From: Methylotenera sp.
GTDB lineage: Bacteria; Pseudomonadota; Gammaproteobacteria; Burkholderiales; Methylophilaceae
Reading direction: 5' to 3'
Assembly (NCBI GenBank): GCA_002928535.1
Contig: PERG01000013.1
Location: 1-58,082, forward strand
DNA length: 58,082 bases
The notes beneath the pieces were generated by a model. The model saw only the letters and a list, made by a program, of their open reading frames with translations. It did not search any database and was not told where the DNA came from. Below are positions 18,421-27,294 of the stretch, piece after piece. Every line of letters starts with the position of its first letter. The first letter of the stretch is position 1. A program made the translations under genes and the position numbers.

Positions 18421-19338
18421 TTATTCCTGACCTTGGGCGACAGGCACTTCCTGATGTTTACGCATCGTGATGATTGAAATCAATATCAATGCAAATGCAA
18501 TAAAGATCATGCCAATCAACTCTGCATGACTCGGCACTTCGTTCAGCTGGATCCATGCTGCAATCACACCAATAACTGGTGCCAGCATGGAGGCCATACT
18601 TGCCACACCAGCAGGCAAGCGTTGCAAAGCATACAGCCAAAGCAACCAGGCTAATGCACCGCTCAGTAACACATTAAATAGTACGGCGCTGATGAAATAA
18701 CCAGTCCATTGAATAGGTGGCGCCGGCACAATCAAAGCAATCGCCACCATGGGGATAGAGCCTATCAGCATAGGCCATGCTGTCAGGTTTAATAAATCCA
18801 GATCTGGGCTGCGCTGATGCAGCTTTTTGGAAATAATGGCAGAGAGCGCCCATGACACCCCTGAACATACCGCCAGGAACATACTGAAGCCATCGGCCTT
18901 GATATGCAGGGGGTCAAAAATGAACAACATCCCGAAAATAGCCGATATCACTGCCAACCATTGCCATCCTTGGACTTTTTCACCGAGCAGTGGCCAGGCA
19001 AATAGCAATACCCAAAAGGGCATGGTATAGGTGAGGACTGCTGTCTTACCCGCACCCCCTTCTACCAAAGCCCATATTAACAAGCCAGTAAAACCAATGG
19101 TTTGCAGTAACCCCAACACTAGCATGGTCGGGAATTCTTTTAAACCGAGCGGACGTTTGGTGAAATAGATCACCACAAACAATACCAACGCACCCAGGAA
19201 AGTACGCAGTGCAGCAAATTGAAAAGGCCCGGCATATTGCAGGGCGCTTTTCATCACCACCCAGTTATAGCCCCAGATAATGGTTAATACGATTAAAGCC
19301 ACGAATGCGCGTATGGTAGTACTCGTTTGTTTTTCCAT
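18421..19338 (-). CDS. EamA-family (DMT superfamily) transporter
   Basis: A 305-residue inner-membrane protein with ten predicted transmembrane helices in two EamA repeats. The first half opens ALIVLTIIWGYNWVVMKSAL; the second carries GVSWALSAIISKKL and ends with MIFIAFALILISIITMR. DMT exporters of this type move metabolites, amino acids or drugs; the substrate cannot be told from sequence. It is the third gene after marR and the DUF4440 gene, so export of a MarR-sensed compound is plausible. A short 8-bp tandem repeat lies just upstream, with no strong ribosome-binding site visible. Confidence 0.88.
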   Translation of the reverse strand: MEKQTSTTIRAFVALIVLTIIWGYNWVVMKSALQYAGPFQFAALRTFLGALVLFVVIYFTKRPLGLKEFPTMLVLGLLQTIGFTGLLIWALVEGGAGKTAVLTYTMPFWVLLFAWPLLGEKVQGWQWLAVISAIFGMLFIFDPLHIKADGFSMFLAVCSGVSWALSAIISKKLHQRSPDLDLLNLTAWPMLIGSIPMVAIALIVPAPPIQWTGYFISAVLFNVLLSGALAWLLWLYALQRLPAGVASMASMLAPVIGVIAAWIQLNEVPSHAELIGMIFIAFALILISIITMRKHQEVPVAQGQE

Positions 19339-19359
19339 TTGTTTTCAGCTTGATTCACA

Positions 19360-19383
19360 GGGTTACTGGGTTACTGGGTTACC
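19360..19383. repeat. Three tandem copies of GGGTTACT
   Basis: The spacer between the DUF4440 gene and the EamA gene holds GGGTTACT three times (the last copy ends CC). It is a short microsatellite-like repeat just ahead of the EamA start, where slippage could alter spacing. Confidence 0.8.
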
Positions 19384-19392
19384 CGAATTTTA

Positions 19393-19757
19393 TTAATTCC
19401 AGATATGCGTCACGGCTTTCCAAGTCCCGTCTGCTTGCTTCCGGTATACCAAATGCCAAAGGTCTGTTTTTCACCTTTTTCGTTCAACATAGCCCCTGCC
19501 CATAGCCCACGTTGATAAGCCAAGTTGCCGTCTTCCACTGCCGCTGTCAATGTGAGTTGATGTTCAATGACGCCAGCATTGATCAAACCGCCAAAGAAAT
19601 CTTTAATGGCTGATTGGCCTGAAACAGGTGCACCGGCAGGGGCTGGCATGACTACGGCATTTGCATCGTATAACGCCGCTATTGCAGTGGCATTCTTGCT
19701 ATTGAATGCGGTATCAAATTGCTGGTTGATCGCACTAATCTGAGTCTGAATATTCAT
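19393..19757 (-). pseudogene. DUF4440/SnoaL-like protein, frameshifted near its end
   Basis: Read from 19757 the product is a SnoaL-like DUF4440 domain (AINQQFDTAFNSKNATAIAA, then PVSGQSAIKDFFGGLINAG). The frame then ends abnormally (TFGIWYTGSKQTGLGKP, stop at 19410). The family's usual C-terminus, VYRKQADGTWKAVTHIWN, is present in another frame and ends at a TAA at 19393-19395. The interval 19393-19757 is 365 bases, one short of a multiple of three, so a single base appears missing near 19440-19455, within TTTGGCATTTGG on the coding strand. It could be a real mutation or a sequence error. Restored length would be 121 residues. It lies between marR and the EamA gene. Confidence 0.8.
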
Positions 19758-19778
19758 TACGTTTCCTTTAATTAAAAA

Positions 19779-20303
19779 TTAAGATTTTTTACTGAATGCC
19801 GGAATGCCTGCATTAATGGCATCTAAAATTACATTAAGTTGCTGTCGACTAGCCTCGTCCAAGCCTTGCATGCATTCACGCAAACGCTGGTAATAATCAG
19901 GCATCACTTCGTCTAGTTTGGCCTGGCCAGCTTCCGTAAGCCGGATCTGGATACTGCGCCTATCGTCCTGTGCAAACACCCGTTCAACCAGCCCACTTTG
20001 TGCTAAGCCATCGATTAAGCCGGTCATGGTTGCGCGCGTCACGCCTGCTTTCTCAGCCAAGCTGGAGGGCATGGCCGTATTGTTATCTTCTCGCATCAAT
20101 AAAATCAGCACCCACCATCTTCCTTGTAATAATCCGTGCTGACTTAAGCAGCTATCCAATGCAATTGAAAGGTCGGTAGCAACCCGAAGCAGATGTAGGA
20201 AACTGGAAATCGCAGTGACATCCGCTTGCGGATACCGTGCTGCGAATTTATTCAGCGTTTCTAAAGTAGGTAGATCTCTTAGATGCAACATGATTAGGGA
20301 CAT
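19779..20303 (-). CDS. MarR-family transcriptional regulator
   Basis: A 174-residue winged-helix regulator. The DNA-binding part reads MPSSLAEKAGVTRATMTGLIDGLAQSGLVERVF, with the MarR wing DDRRSIQIRLTEAGQAKL. An extra N-terminal stretch of about 25 residues precedes the dimerisation helix. Its start codon is only 3 bases from a perfect 7+7 bp palindrome (20307-20322), and a second inverted repeat lies 16 bases beyond, so autorepression is likely. It heads a three-gene operon with the DUF4440 gene and an EamA exporter. Confidence 0.92.
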   Translation of the reverse strand: MSLIMLHLRDLPTLETLNKFAARYPQADVTAISSFLHLLRVATDLSIALDSCLSQHGLLQGRWWVLILLMREDNNTAMPSSLAEKAGVTRATMTGLIDGLAQSGLVERVFAQDDRRSIQIRLTEAGQAKLDEVMPDYYQRLRECMQGLDEASRQQLNVILDAINAGIPAFSKKS

Positions 20304-20306
20304 TAT

Positions 20307-20362
20307 AGTTAGCTGGCTAACTAAGTCAAATGATTAATTAGCCCTAACAGCTTATTGGCTAA
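20307..20362. promoter_or_regulatory. Two inverted repeats, likely MarR operators
   Basis: AGTTAGC-TG-GCTAACT (20307-20322) is a perfect inverted repeat immediately upstream of marR. TTAGCC and GGCTAA (20338-20343 and 20357-20362) form a second, wider one with the same half-site core TTAGC/GCTAA. Both lie in the divergent spacer between marR and the CBS gene. MarR proteins usually bind 16-20 bp palindromes overlapping their own promoter. Confidence 0.6.
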
Positions 20363-20452
20363 AATTTTTATCGGTGTATATTAATTATTAGCTCGCCCAC
20401 TGACGTAATAACATGGCGTAATAACATTAAAGGAGCTGTTTTGGAGAACATC

Positions 20453-20884
20453 ATGAAAACATTACAAGAAGTCCTGGATGCCAAAAAGCATAAGGAAGTC
20501 ATTTCGATTGCACCACATCGTCCGGTATTTGATGCGCTGGTTATTTTGGCAGAATATAAAATCGGTGCGCTTGTAGTCATGGAACAAGACAAAATGGTAG
20601 GCATTTTTTCGGAGCGGGATTACGCACGCGAAGTGATTTTAAAAGGTAAATCTTCCAAAACCACCCAGATTGATGAGGTCATGACAAAAAATGTATTGTT
20701 CGGGAAACCGGAAGATACGGTAGATAGCGCGATGGACATCATGTCTCAAAAACATATACGCCACTTCCCTGTGGTAGATGGCGATAAAGTAGTAGGGGTG
20801 CTTTCTTTAGGCGACCTTGTAAAAGAGACTATTGCTTACCAGAAAGAGCTCATTGCGCAGCTGGAAAGCTACATTAATAGCTAA
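20453..20884 (+). CDS. CBS-domain protein
   Basis: A 143-residue protein of two CBS domains: the first about residues 5-60 with GIFSERDYAREVIL, the second about 70-130 with MTKNVLFGKPEDTVDSAMDI and HFPVVDGDKVVGVLSLGDLV. Such stand-alone pairs bind adenosine nucleotides and often sense energy state. I took the ATG at 20453, which has GGAG six bases upstream, over an in-frame TTG at 20441. It is transcribed divergently from marR and ends before a strong terminator. Confidence 0.9.
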   Translation: MKTLQEVLDAKKHKEVISIAPHRPVFDALVILAEYKIGALVVMEQDKMVGIFSERDYAREVILKGKSSKTTQIDEVMTKNVLFGKPEDTVDSAMDIMSQKHIRHFPVVDGDKVVGVLSLGDLVKETIAYQKELIAQLESYINS

Positions 20885-20906
20885 TGGCATTTTTAGGTCT
20901 AAACAA

Positions 20907-20935
20907 TAAAAATCCACCAACATGGTGGATTTTTT
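20907..20935. terminator. Bidirectional terminator between CBS gene and PepSY gene
   Basis: ATCCACCA-ACA-TGGTGGAT with flanking A-run and T-run, 23 bases past the CBS stop and 28 bases past the PepSY-gene stop on the other strand. It can serve both convergent units. Confidence 0.85.
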
Positions 20936-20962
20936 ATAGCTGCTTGGAGCCTTATACAAAAA

Positions 20963-21619
20963 CTACAGCATAAGCGCAGTTGCCCAAATCGAGAGGAATG
21001 TGGAACCCCCGATCAACCCCACCATAGCTAACCTTGAGCCACGCATTTTCGTCCAGAGCAACACACCGGTAATTGAAAGCACCAGCAAAGCACCAGCAAT
21101 GGTATCTGCTAGTAATACCCAGAATGCATTGGCACCTACGCCCTTATGCATGCGGGTAATGAAGCCCCAGACATTTGCATCTTCGCGCTTTACAGTGGCA
21201 TATTGATTGCCAGCAACATATTCTGCTTGAATACGCACTTGCGGTAATTGAAAATCAACCTTGAATATTTGAGGCTGTTTTAGCTCTTTATTCATAAATG
21301 TGGCTTCATGTTCAGGTTTACCACCCTTGTCTCCTTTGGGTTTGACAGGATCGTGACTAATATCGAAAGTGCTTTGGATAAAACGGATGAACTCTTTGGT
21401 ATTGGCAGGAGTAGGTGCGGGCACGGCAAGCTGGATTTCGCTTTCTTCCATTTTTGCTGCTGGAATTTTCAGCACTGCACGGTGATTCAACAAGAAACCG
21501 CTGATGCCAAATAGCAAACCTAACAAAGCGCCCCACAAGCCTAACCAGCCATGAATCTTTCTTAGCAGTCGAATCGTATTAGCCCGTTTGGTATGTTTAA
21601 TTGGATCCGTTTTTTTCAT
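20963..21619 (-). CDS. PepSY-associated transmembrane protein, iron-uptake operon
   Basis: A 218-residue inner-membrane protein with PepSY-associated helices: RLLRKIHGWLGLWGALLGLL with GISGFLLNHR near the N-terminus, a periplasmic loop, then ITRMHKGVGANAFWVLLADT and two further helices. Proteins of this type beside TonB receptors are thought to reduce ferric siderophores or otherwise assist iron release. The ATG at 21619 (MKKTDP) was chosen because the longer frame crosses the terminator at 21740-21765. It is the last gene after the siderophore receptor and DUF4198 genes. Confidence 0.85.
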   Translation of the reverse strand: MKKTDPIKHTKRANTIRLLRKIHGWLGLWGALLGLLFGISGFLLNHRAVLKIPAAKMEESEIQLAVPAPTPANTKEFIRFIQSTFDISHDPVKPKGDKGGKPEHEATFMNKELKQPQIFKVDFQLPQVRIQAEYVAGNQYATVKREDANVWGFITRMHKGVGANAFWVLLADTIAGALLVLSITGVLLWTKMRGSRLAMVGLIGGSTFLSIWATALML

Positions 21620-21739
21620 GAGTATTAAGCTTTTAATTGATTTTTGTAGATTTGATAGCGTTCGCCAGAGTTTCCACCATATGCAAATGCATCTTGGTTG
21701 TTTTGCGTCAAGATTATCTGTATCTGGCCCACTGATAGA

Positions 21740-21765
21740 AAAACCCAGCATGATGGCTGGGTTTT
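21740..21765 (-). terminator. Terminator after the DUF4198 gene
   Basis: AAAACCCAGC-ATGATG-GCTGGGTTTT is a 10-bp perfect stem followed on the minus strand by T residues. It lies between the DUF4198 stop (21850) and the PepSY start (21619), so the PepSY gene may be transcribed by readthrough or from its own promoter. Confidence 0.8.
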
Positions 21766-21849
21766 TAACTATAAATTATTTCAGTTAATCCTTCAAAATG
21801 ACCCTTACATCCAAGTCAATAAAGGACTTGGCACTCCTATTTGCAGCTT

Positions 21850-22500
21850 TTAATTATAGATACTCAATGAGCTGACATGACGAATATTTTCGTAAGGTTC
21901 ACCCTGGTAACTACCCTTCGCAGGTTCCAGATGGATGACTTCCATCACATATAAGCCAGACCATGGCATATAGAATGACACTTCACCTTTATCATTCGCA
22001 TCTAACTCTTGTTGCCATTGGTTAGGCGCTGTAATTTTTAACTTGGCTTTGGCCAAGGGTTTACCATGTAGATTAATTGCTACTTTATGGTTACCCAAAG
22101 GCTGAATATCTAACATATGTGTTGAAGCGGCCTCAGGTTTATCTGAGCCCAGGCGTGTGTAATACATAGGTTTAGCGATGCCATAACCATACTTGGTCAT
22201 GTCTTTGACCTTCATGCTCAACTCGCTAGCAATGACGGCTGGGGATTGTGCATTTTCTATTGCAATATGGTCTGCATTACGCTTTAAGCTTAACTTTGCT
22301 GTGGCAGATTCAAGCAAACTTGCTTCCGGTGCGGCGATATTATCTAACTTACCGCCGGTTTTTTCACGTAAGTTATTTTCATACTCGCCAAAAAATAATT
22401 TGGTTTGGCCATCTGCTTGTTCTAGCCAAATATAGTGCGCTTGCACTGGCAATACGACCATCATTGCAAGCAACAAGACTAAAAAGTGATGTTTTTTCAA
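21850..22500 (-). CDS. DUF4198-family periplasmic protein
   Basis: A 216-residue exported protein with signal peptide MKKHHFLVLLLAMMVVLPVQA followed by HYIWLEQADGQTKLFFGEYE, the N-terminal pattern of DUF4198 proteins, and an immunoglobulin-like C-terminal half ending MEVIHLEPAKGSYQGEP and the tail. Such proteins recur next to TonB-dependent metal receptors and may bind metal or metallophore in the periplasm. It is 28 bases downstream of the siderophore receptor gene. Confidence 0.82.
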   Translation of the reverse strand: MKKHHFLVLLLAMMVVLPVQAHYIWLEQADGQTKLFFGEYENNLREKTGGKLDNIAAPEASLLESATAKLSLKRNADHIAIENAQSPAVIASELSMKVKDMTKYGYGIAKPMYYTRLGSDKPEAASTHMLDIQPLGNHKVAINLHGKPLAKAKLKITAPNQWQQELDANDKGEVSFYMPWSGLYVMEVIHLEPAKGSYQGEPYENIRHVSSLSIYN

Positions 22501-22528
22501 TTGTTTTCCTTAAGTGGTGCGGAGATTA

Positions 22529-24699
22529 TTATTTAAAGTCAAAACGCAGGGTGGCATAAATGCTACGAGGATCGCCAGGCAATGCGCCTGAGAAAGTCGG
22601 ACTCGTGTAATAAGTCTTATCTGTTAAGTTATTCATGATCACTGCAGCTTCCCACTTAGGCTGTTTGTAGCCAATCACTGCGTTAAACACTGTGTATGAA
22701 GGTACAACCAGGGCATTGGAAGCATCGGCATAGGATTCACCTTTATGCACCGCACCAATACCAAAACTGACACCTTGAGCAAAACCGGATTGAATCGCAT
22801 AGTTACTCCATAAGCTTAATATTTTTTCACTTACAGCGGTGGGACGTAAGCCATACGCACTTTGAGATGGTGCATATAACGTGGCTGCTAGTACGTTACG
22901 TGATTTATTTTTAGCATCCATGAACACGGCATTACCCGTCAACTTCCAACCTGGAAGTGGAAACAGTTCTGCTTCAAATTCCACACCTTTGGTTTCATCT
23001 TTGCCATCCGGCGTTGCTTGCCCATTACTGCCTGGCAAAGTGACGAAGTAATTTTCCCGATTGCTTTTGAATAAAGCCACGTTCAAATGGGCTTTATCTT
23101 CAAAAAATGAGGTTTTCGCGCCGACTTCAACCTGTTTAGAAGTTTCAGGCTCAGTTGCAACACGCGTGGCTTCGGTGGCCAAGTTGATAAATCCACCTTC
23201 GCTATAACCTGTATAAAATGCCAACTGATCATTGGGTTGGTATACCGCGCCCACATTACCGGAAACAATGTTGGTGGTCTCATCGACTACGCGGTAAGTA
23301 TAGGTAGCGGGCGTTCCAAAACGTTGAAAACCTTTGTCTTCATAACTCACACGGTCGTTTCTTAAGCCTGCGCGCACTTTAACTTGCTCACTCAACTCTA
23401 GTTGATCTTGCACATAAACTGACACTGTTTCGCTATTGATTTTGCGGTCAAAGCTTGGCGTTACTGCCAGGCCAGCCAATGAAGTCTCAAGTATTACTGG
23501 GTTATAAATATTAGCAATATTAGGCAGCGTATAGTCGATACGACGTGTATCAACGTCCGTTTTATTGAACTCCAAGCCGCCAAGCAAAGTGTGCTTAATG
23601 CCGCCTGTGTTCACTTTCCAGGTGAGTTCATTCTGAAATGTCATGTAGTGAGCATCATCGTATTGCTGGCGCACATTACGTGCATTGCTGACATTACTTG
23701 CATTCACTGCACCCCCTGCATTACGCAGGATATATAAGTCCCGTTGATCGTTAATAAAAGCTGTTCGTAAGCTTAAATCATCAGCAATCTGCCAGTCATG
23801 ACTCACGCTTAGGCGCGTAATGTCCTGATCAGTGGTATTAAATGGTGAGTAATAACGAGTATCACGCGTAACGTCGGTAATTTTGCCTCTGTTATCAAAT
23901 AATATGCCGTAGTTATCTGGCTTAATCTTGAAACTGCGTTGGTCAACATCCACGGTTAACGTTTTGGTGTCATCAATATTCCAGCGCACGCTCGGGGAAA
24001 TTTCAGTGATATCCCGACTTAATCCACGGTAACCATCTGTGTGCTCGGCATCCATAATTAAACGACCCGCAACACCATCGGTAATTTTTCCGGTTAAATC
24101 TACAAAACCATTAAATGTACCGAAACTGCCAAACGTGGTGCCAACTGATAACTGTGGTTTGTCTTGAGGCTGCTTGCTTATTACATTGATGGTACCGCCC
24201 GGACCCACTGGTCCGAATAATGCAGAGCCTGGCCCTTTTACACTTCAATACGCTCTATATCGTGCATGGTACGGAAGTAATTGTTTTGTGCAGTGCCATC
24301 CGGCATGGTGTCACGCAAAAAGCTCAGCGATAAGCCACGGGAATTAAAGCTGTCGCCAAAACCATAACCGCCGCCTAATTGTGGCTGTACGCCTGGCGCA
24401 TTAGCGATCATCGCCTGGTTCATATCTCGGACGCCTTGTTCTTCCAGCATCTCTGATGTCACGACAGAAATACTCGCCGGCACATCGCGAATGGGTGTAT
24501 CGGTTTTAGTCCCCGTTGTTACGGTGTCATTTGGGGTGGCTTGCTGTATGCGCTTCTGCTGCACAGAAACCTCAGGCATTGCTTCAGTTTCAGCGTCACT
24601 CACTTCAACTTTCTGCTTGTCTAATTCTGCAGCTGCGAAGCCACTGTGAATAGCGAGGATGACCGCTAAAGTTAGCGGTTTGTATTGGTACAGCTTCAT
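22529..24699 (-). pseudogene. TonB-dependent siderophore receptor, split by a one-base deletion
   Basis: The 5' part (24238-24699) has a signal peptide and the start of a FhuA/FpvA-type plug (VQQKRIQQATPNDTVTTGT; PASISVVTSEMLEEQGVRDM) and stops right after MHDIERIEV. The 3' part (22529-24208) resumes the plug (VGPGGTINVISKQPQDKPQ) and contains the complete barrel, ending YATLRFDFK. On the coding strand the junction reads GAAGTGTAAAAGGGCCAGGC; one extra base after GTG would give V-L-K-G-P-G-S-A-L-F-G-P, the expected plug motif. The whole interval is 2171 bases, one short of 724 codons. Either the receptor is inactivated or the base was lost in sequencing. It lies between exbD and the DUF4198 gene. 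Confidence 0.9.
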
Positions 24700-24712
24700 G
24701 GTATTGCTCCCT

Positions 24713-24728
24713 AATGATATATGTCATT
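24713..24728. promoter_or_regulatory. Possible weak Fur box upstream of siderophore receptor
   Basis: AATGATATATGTCATT is a short palindrome (AATGA / TCATT) resembling part of a Fur box. It lies 14 bases before the receptor start, just beyond its GGGAG ribosome-binding site. It is much weaker than the hemP box at 27069. Confidence 0.35.
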
Positions 24729-24799
24729 GGCTGGCTAACTGAGCAATACTCACTGGCTGGCTACTTGTTTTTTTACTTATGAATGGTAAATCTGATACC

Positions 24800-25231
24800 T
24801 CAATTTTTTCCCTGACCTGGTTCGCTGACAAACCCTAGCTTGGTGACACCGGCATTTTGCGCATCCGCCATGACTTCAGCGAGGATTTGATAACGGGTTT
24901 CTTTGTCGGCACGTATATGCAATTCCGGCTGTGGATCCTGCTTGGAGATTTGCTGTAATTTCACAGCGAGTTCGCCATCAACCATGGGTGTGTCATTCCA
25001 GTACATCTTGCCATCCGCATCAATAGATACTGAGATCACTTCAGGCTTTTCTGGCAAAGGCTGGCTGCTGGCTTGCGGCAGATCAATCTTCACCGCATGC
25101 GTTAACAAAGGCGCAGTTATAATAAAAATTACTAGCAATACCAACATTACATCCACCAAGGGCGTGGTGTTGATCTCTGACATCGGTGCAGTGTGGCTGG
25201 CTGTCCCAGCGCCGTGACCTGAGCCTATCAT
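24800..25231 (-). CDS. exbD: Biopolymer transport protein ExbD
   Basis: A 143-residue ExbD with one N-terminal transmembrane helix containing the proton-channel aspartate (MSEINTTPLVDVMLVLLVIF, residues about 17-36) and a periplasmic domain (QPELHIRADKETRYQILAEV). With ExbB and TonB it energises outer-membrane receptors. Its start overlaps the exbB stop by four bases. Distinct from tolR at 7486. Confidence 0.94.
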   Translation of the reverse strand: MIGSGHGAGTASHTAPMSEINTTPLVDVMLVLLVIFIITAPLLTHAVKIDLPQASSQPLPEKPEVISVSIDADGKMYWNDTPMVDGELAVKLQQISKQDPQPELHIRADKETRYQILAEVMADAQNAGVTKLGFVSEPGQGKN

Positions 25232-25974
25232 GCTGGCACCTCAGCGATATGCACGCTGTCTTTTAGGGATGTACGGTCTTTAGCCACTGCATTGTTAGCT
25301 GGGCTATTGATTACTGCACCAGTCGTTAACAATGTGTGCAACTCATCGCCAAAATGCTCAATCTGAACGATCAGATTGCGATTACCACGCACCCGCATGT
25401 TATAAGCCAGTACGGCCGGGATGGCTACAGCCAAACCAAAAGCCGTCATGATCAAAGCTTCGCCAACCGGGCCGGCGACTTTATCCAGCGTTGCTTGACC
25501 GCTTTGGCTAATGCCCGCCAAGGCATGATAGATACCCCAAACAGTACCGAACAAACCGACAAATGGCGAAACACTACCTACTGAGGCCAATACGGTCAGG
25601 CCCTTTTCCAACTCTGCATTCTCTTCGGAGATACTACGGTTCATCGCACGGGCGATAAATTCATCGCGGCTCACCGCACCTTCATGCGTGGCATGCGTTT
25701 GGTGGTGCTCTGCCGCTGCCAGAGCACGCGTTGCCAAGCGGGACATGGCATGGTCGCCCTTCAGTTGAACAGCTTTTGCCAAGCTGGGCGCTGCCCAGAA
25801 TTGCTGCGCATACGCATTAAGCAATTTACGTGCACGTAATGCCTGGAGGCTTTTTGCCACCATGAGATACCAGCTTGCCACCGACATGACGAGCAAGATC
25901 AGGGCGACTGTGATTGATACCGGGCCACCCGCAGAGATGAACTCCAGGCTGTTGAATTCATAGCCGTTTTGCAT
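25228..25974 (-). CDS. exbB: Biopolymer transport protein ExbB
   Basis: A 248-residue MotA/TolQ/ExbB protein with three transmembrane helices (about 15-38, 133-155 with GSVSPFVGLFGTVWGIYHAL, 175-197 with ALIMTAFGLAVAIPAVLAYN). A C-terminal cytoplasmic tail of about 30 residues extends past the core. It works with ExbD and TonB in the same operon. Confidence 0.94.
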   Translation of the reverse strand: MQNGYEFNSLEFISAGGPVSITVALILLVMSVASWYLMVAKSLQALRARKLLNAYAQQFWAAPSLAKAVQLKGDHAMSRLATRALAAAEHHQTHATHEGAVSRDEFIARAMNRSISEENAELEKGLTVLASVGSVSPFVGLFGTVWGIYHALAGISQSGQATLDKVAGPVGEALIMTAFGLAVAIPAVLAYNMRVRGNRNLIVQIEHFGDELHTLLTTGAVINSPANNAVAKDRTSLKDSVHIAEVPA

Positions 25975-26014
25975 TTAATTACATTCCTTCATTTATAAAT
26001 TACAACTAAATTGA

Positions 26015-26815
26015 TTAACTTTCTAAAGAAAACTTCACGGGCACCAAAACATAGGCGCTTACGGCTTGATTACTACGTTTGGCTGGTATAAAGCGCCATT
26101 TTTTTACTGCATTAATAGCCGCTTCATCCAGTCTTTCAAACCCACTACTGTTTTCCAGCTCTACCGTTTCGGCATTACCATTGGTAGACACTAACACGCG
26201 CAACATTACACGGCCTTCTTCACCAGCACGACGTGATGATGAAGGATAATTCGGGGCAGGATTGTTCAGGTAAGCAACACCGAATTTTGGCGGCTCCGTA
26301 ACTGGTTCAGGTTGCGGTTCAACTTCTTTAGGCGCTTCTGCAACTACTGGCGCTTTGGCTTCTACGACTTCAGGTGTAGGTGGAGTTTCTGGCGCATTGA
26401 CAGGCTCAGACACGACTGGCTGCTGTACTACAGGTTCTGGCGTGGGTACTTTTTCTTTCACAATTGGCTTCTGTTTTACCACGGGTTTCACAACCGGTTG
26501 AGGTTCCGGCTGCACTGGTACAATTGGCACCACTTCAGCTTCGGGAATCGGGTTACTCACGAGGCTTACCATCATCGGCGCAACGGGTTTGATTTCCGGG
26601 GGCGTGGTTTTGTTATTCACCAATACCAGCGCTGCAGCTATGTGCAACAAGACTACCGTACCAAGCAATAGATAAGAAGGCTTCTTTGTTTCAATTACAG
26701 TAGAAGGTCGCTGGCTTAACGGCAACTCGCGAATATTGAGCATTGGCCCAAATGAAGTTTTGGCGCGAGGTTGGGCTAAATGCGTATTGACTACCAGTTT
26801 TAAATTCGTTTTCAT
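26015..26815 (-). CDS. tonB: Energy transducer TonB
   Basis: TonB carries energy from ExbBD to outer-membrane receptors. The product has one inner-membrane helix (about 50-68, SYLLLGTVVLLHIAAALVLV), a long Pro/Val/Glu-rich periplasmic spacer (PVVKPVVKQKPIVKEKVPTP) and a C-terminal TonB domain (YPSSSRRAGEEGRVMLRVLV; AINAVKKWRFIPAKR). The cytoplasmic leader of about 50 residues before the helix is longer than usual. The ATG at 26815 is chosen because GGAG lies five bases before it; an in-frame start 21 bases upstream is possible. Confidence 0.93.
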   Translation of the reverse strand: MKTNLKLVVNTHLAQPRAKTSFGPMLNIRELPLSQRPSTVIETKKPSYLLLGTVVLLHIAAALVLVNNKTTPPEIKPVAPMMVSLVSNPIPEAEVVPIVPVQPEPQPVVKPVVKQKPIVKEKVPTPEPVVQQPVVSEPVNAPETPPTPEVVEAKAPVVAEAPKEVEPQPEPVTEPPKFGVAYLNNPAPNYPSSSRRAGEEGRVMLRVLVSTNGNAETVELENSSGFERLDEAAINAVKKWRFIPAKRSNQAVSAYVLVPVKFSLES

Positions 26816-26863
26816 ACTCACTCCAATACGCCGCACATTGCCGGATTAGAACCGTTTAATGAA

Positions 26864-27061
26864 TTACTTGGTTAAGATCAACTTACCTTGGCTGGTCTGA
26901 CGAAGCCGATACTCTTGCCCGGCATGGGCAATCACCAACTCTTTAGCACCGGCAAATAAAACTGCACTGCTTAATGTTTGTACGATAGGCTGTTTAATGG
27001 CCAATCCCTCAATATGTGTATCGAGTAAAACTTTGTTTTGAGTTTTTAGTACCTTATCCAT
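26864..27061 (-). CDS. hemP: Hemin uptake protein HemP
   Basis: A 65-residue HemP-family protein. The C-terminal signature is clear (ELVIAHAGQEYRLRQTSQGK, then LILTK). HemP homologues are needed for expression of haem/siderophore receptor genes in some betaproteobacteria. It heads the minus-strand operon hemP-tonB-exbB-exbD-receptor-DUF4198-PepSY. The ATG at 27061 is taken instead of a TTG inside the Fur box. No clear Shine-Dalgarno precedes it, and the Fur box begins only 8 bases upstream. Confidence 0.88.
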   Translation of the reverse strand: MDKVLKTQNKVLLDTHIEGLAIKQPIVQTLSSAVLFAGAKELVIAHAGQEYRLRQTSQGKLILTK

Positions 27062-27068
27062 TAATCTA

Positions 27069-27087
27069 AATGATAACAATTATCATT
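27069..27087. promoter_or_regulatory. Fur box controlling the hemP-tonB iron operon
   Basis: AATGATAA-CAA-TTATCATT is a perfect 8+8 bp palindrome and a close match to the Fur consensus GATAATGATAATCATTATC. It is placed directly upstream of hemP, so ferrous-Fur should repress the whole uptake operon. It also lies about 210 bases upstream of the divergent pqqA. Confidence 0.88.
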
Positions 27088-27294
27088 TGATAAGTCAATG
27101 TAGTGGTTCTTTTGCTAATTTACTTATCACTAGTATGAAGATCAATGAGGCTAAGCTCATAATTTACATGATGGTTCAATCATGAAAGGTGATAGGGTTA
27201 AATTTTGGCAGCGGCGCATAATGCAGTCATACAAACAAGCAAGTGACCGCGGTTTGTAGCAATACATAATTATTTAACGAACAGGAGATTTATC

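Noticed and set aside
20963-21751. Longer version of the PepSY protein
   Set aside because: The extra 44 codons run through a strong terminator hairpin and have no signal or membrane pattern; the ATG at 21619 fits the family.
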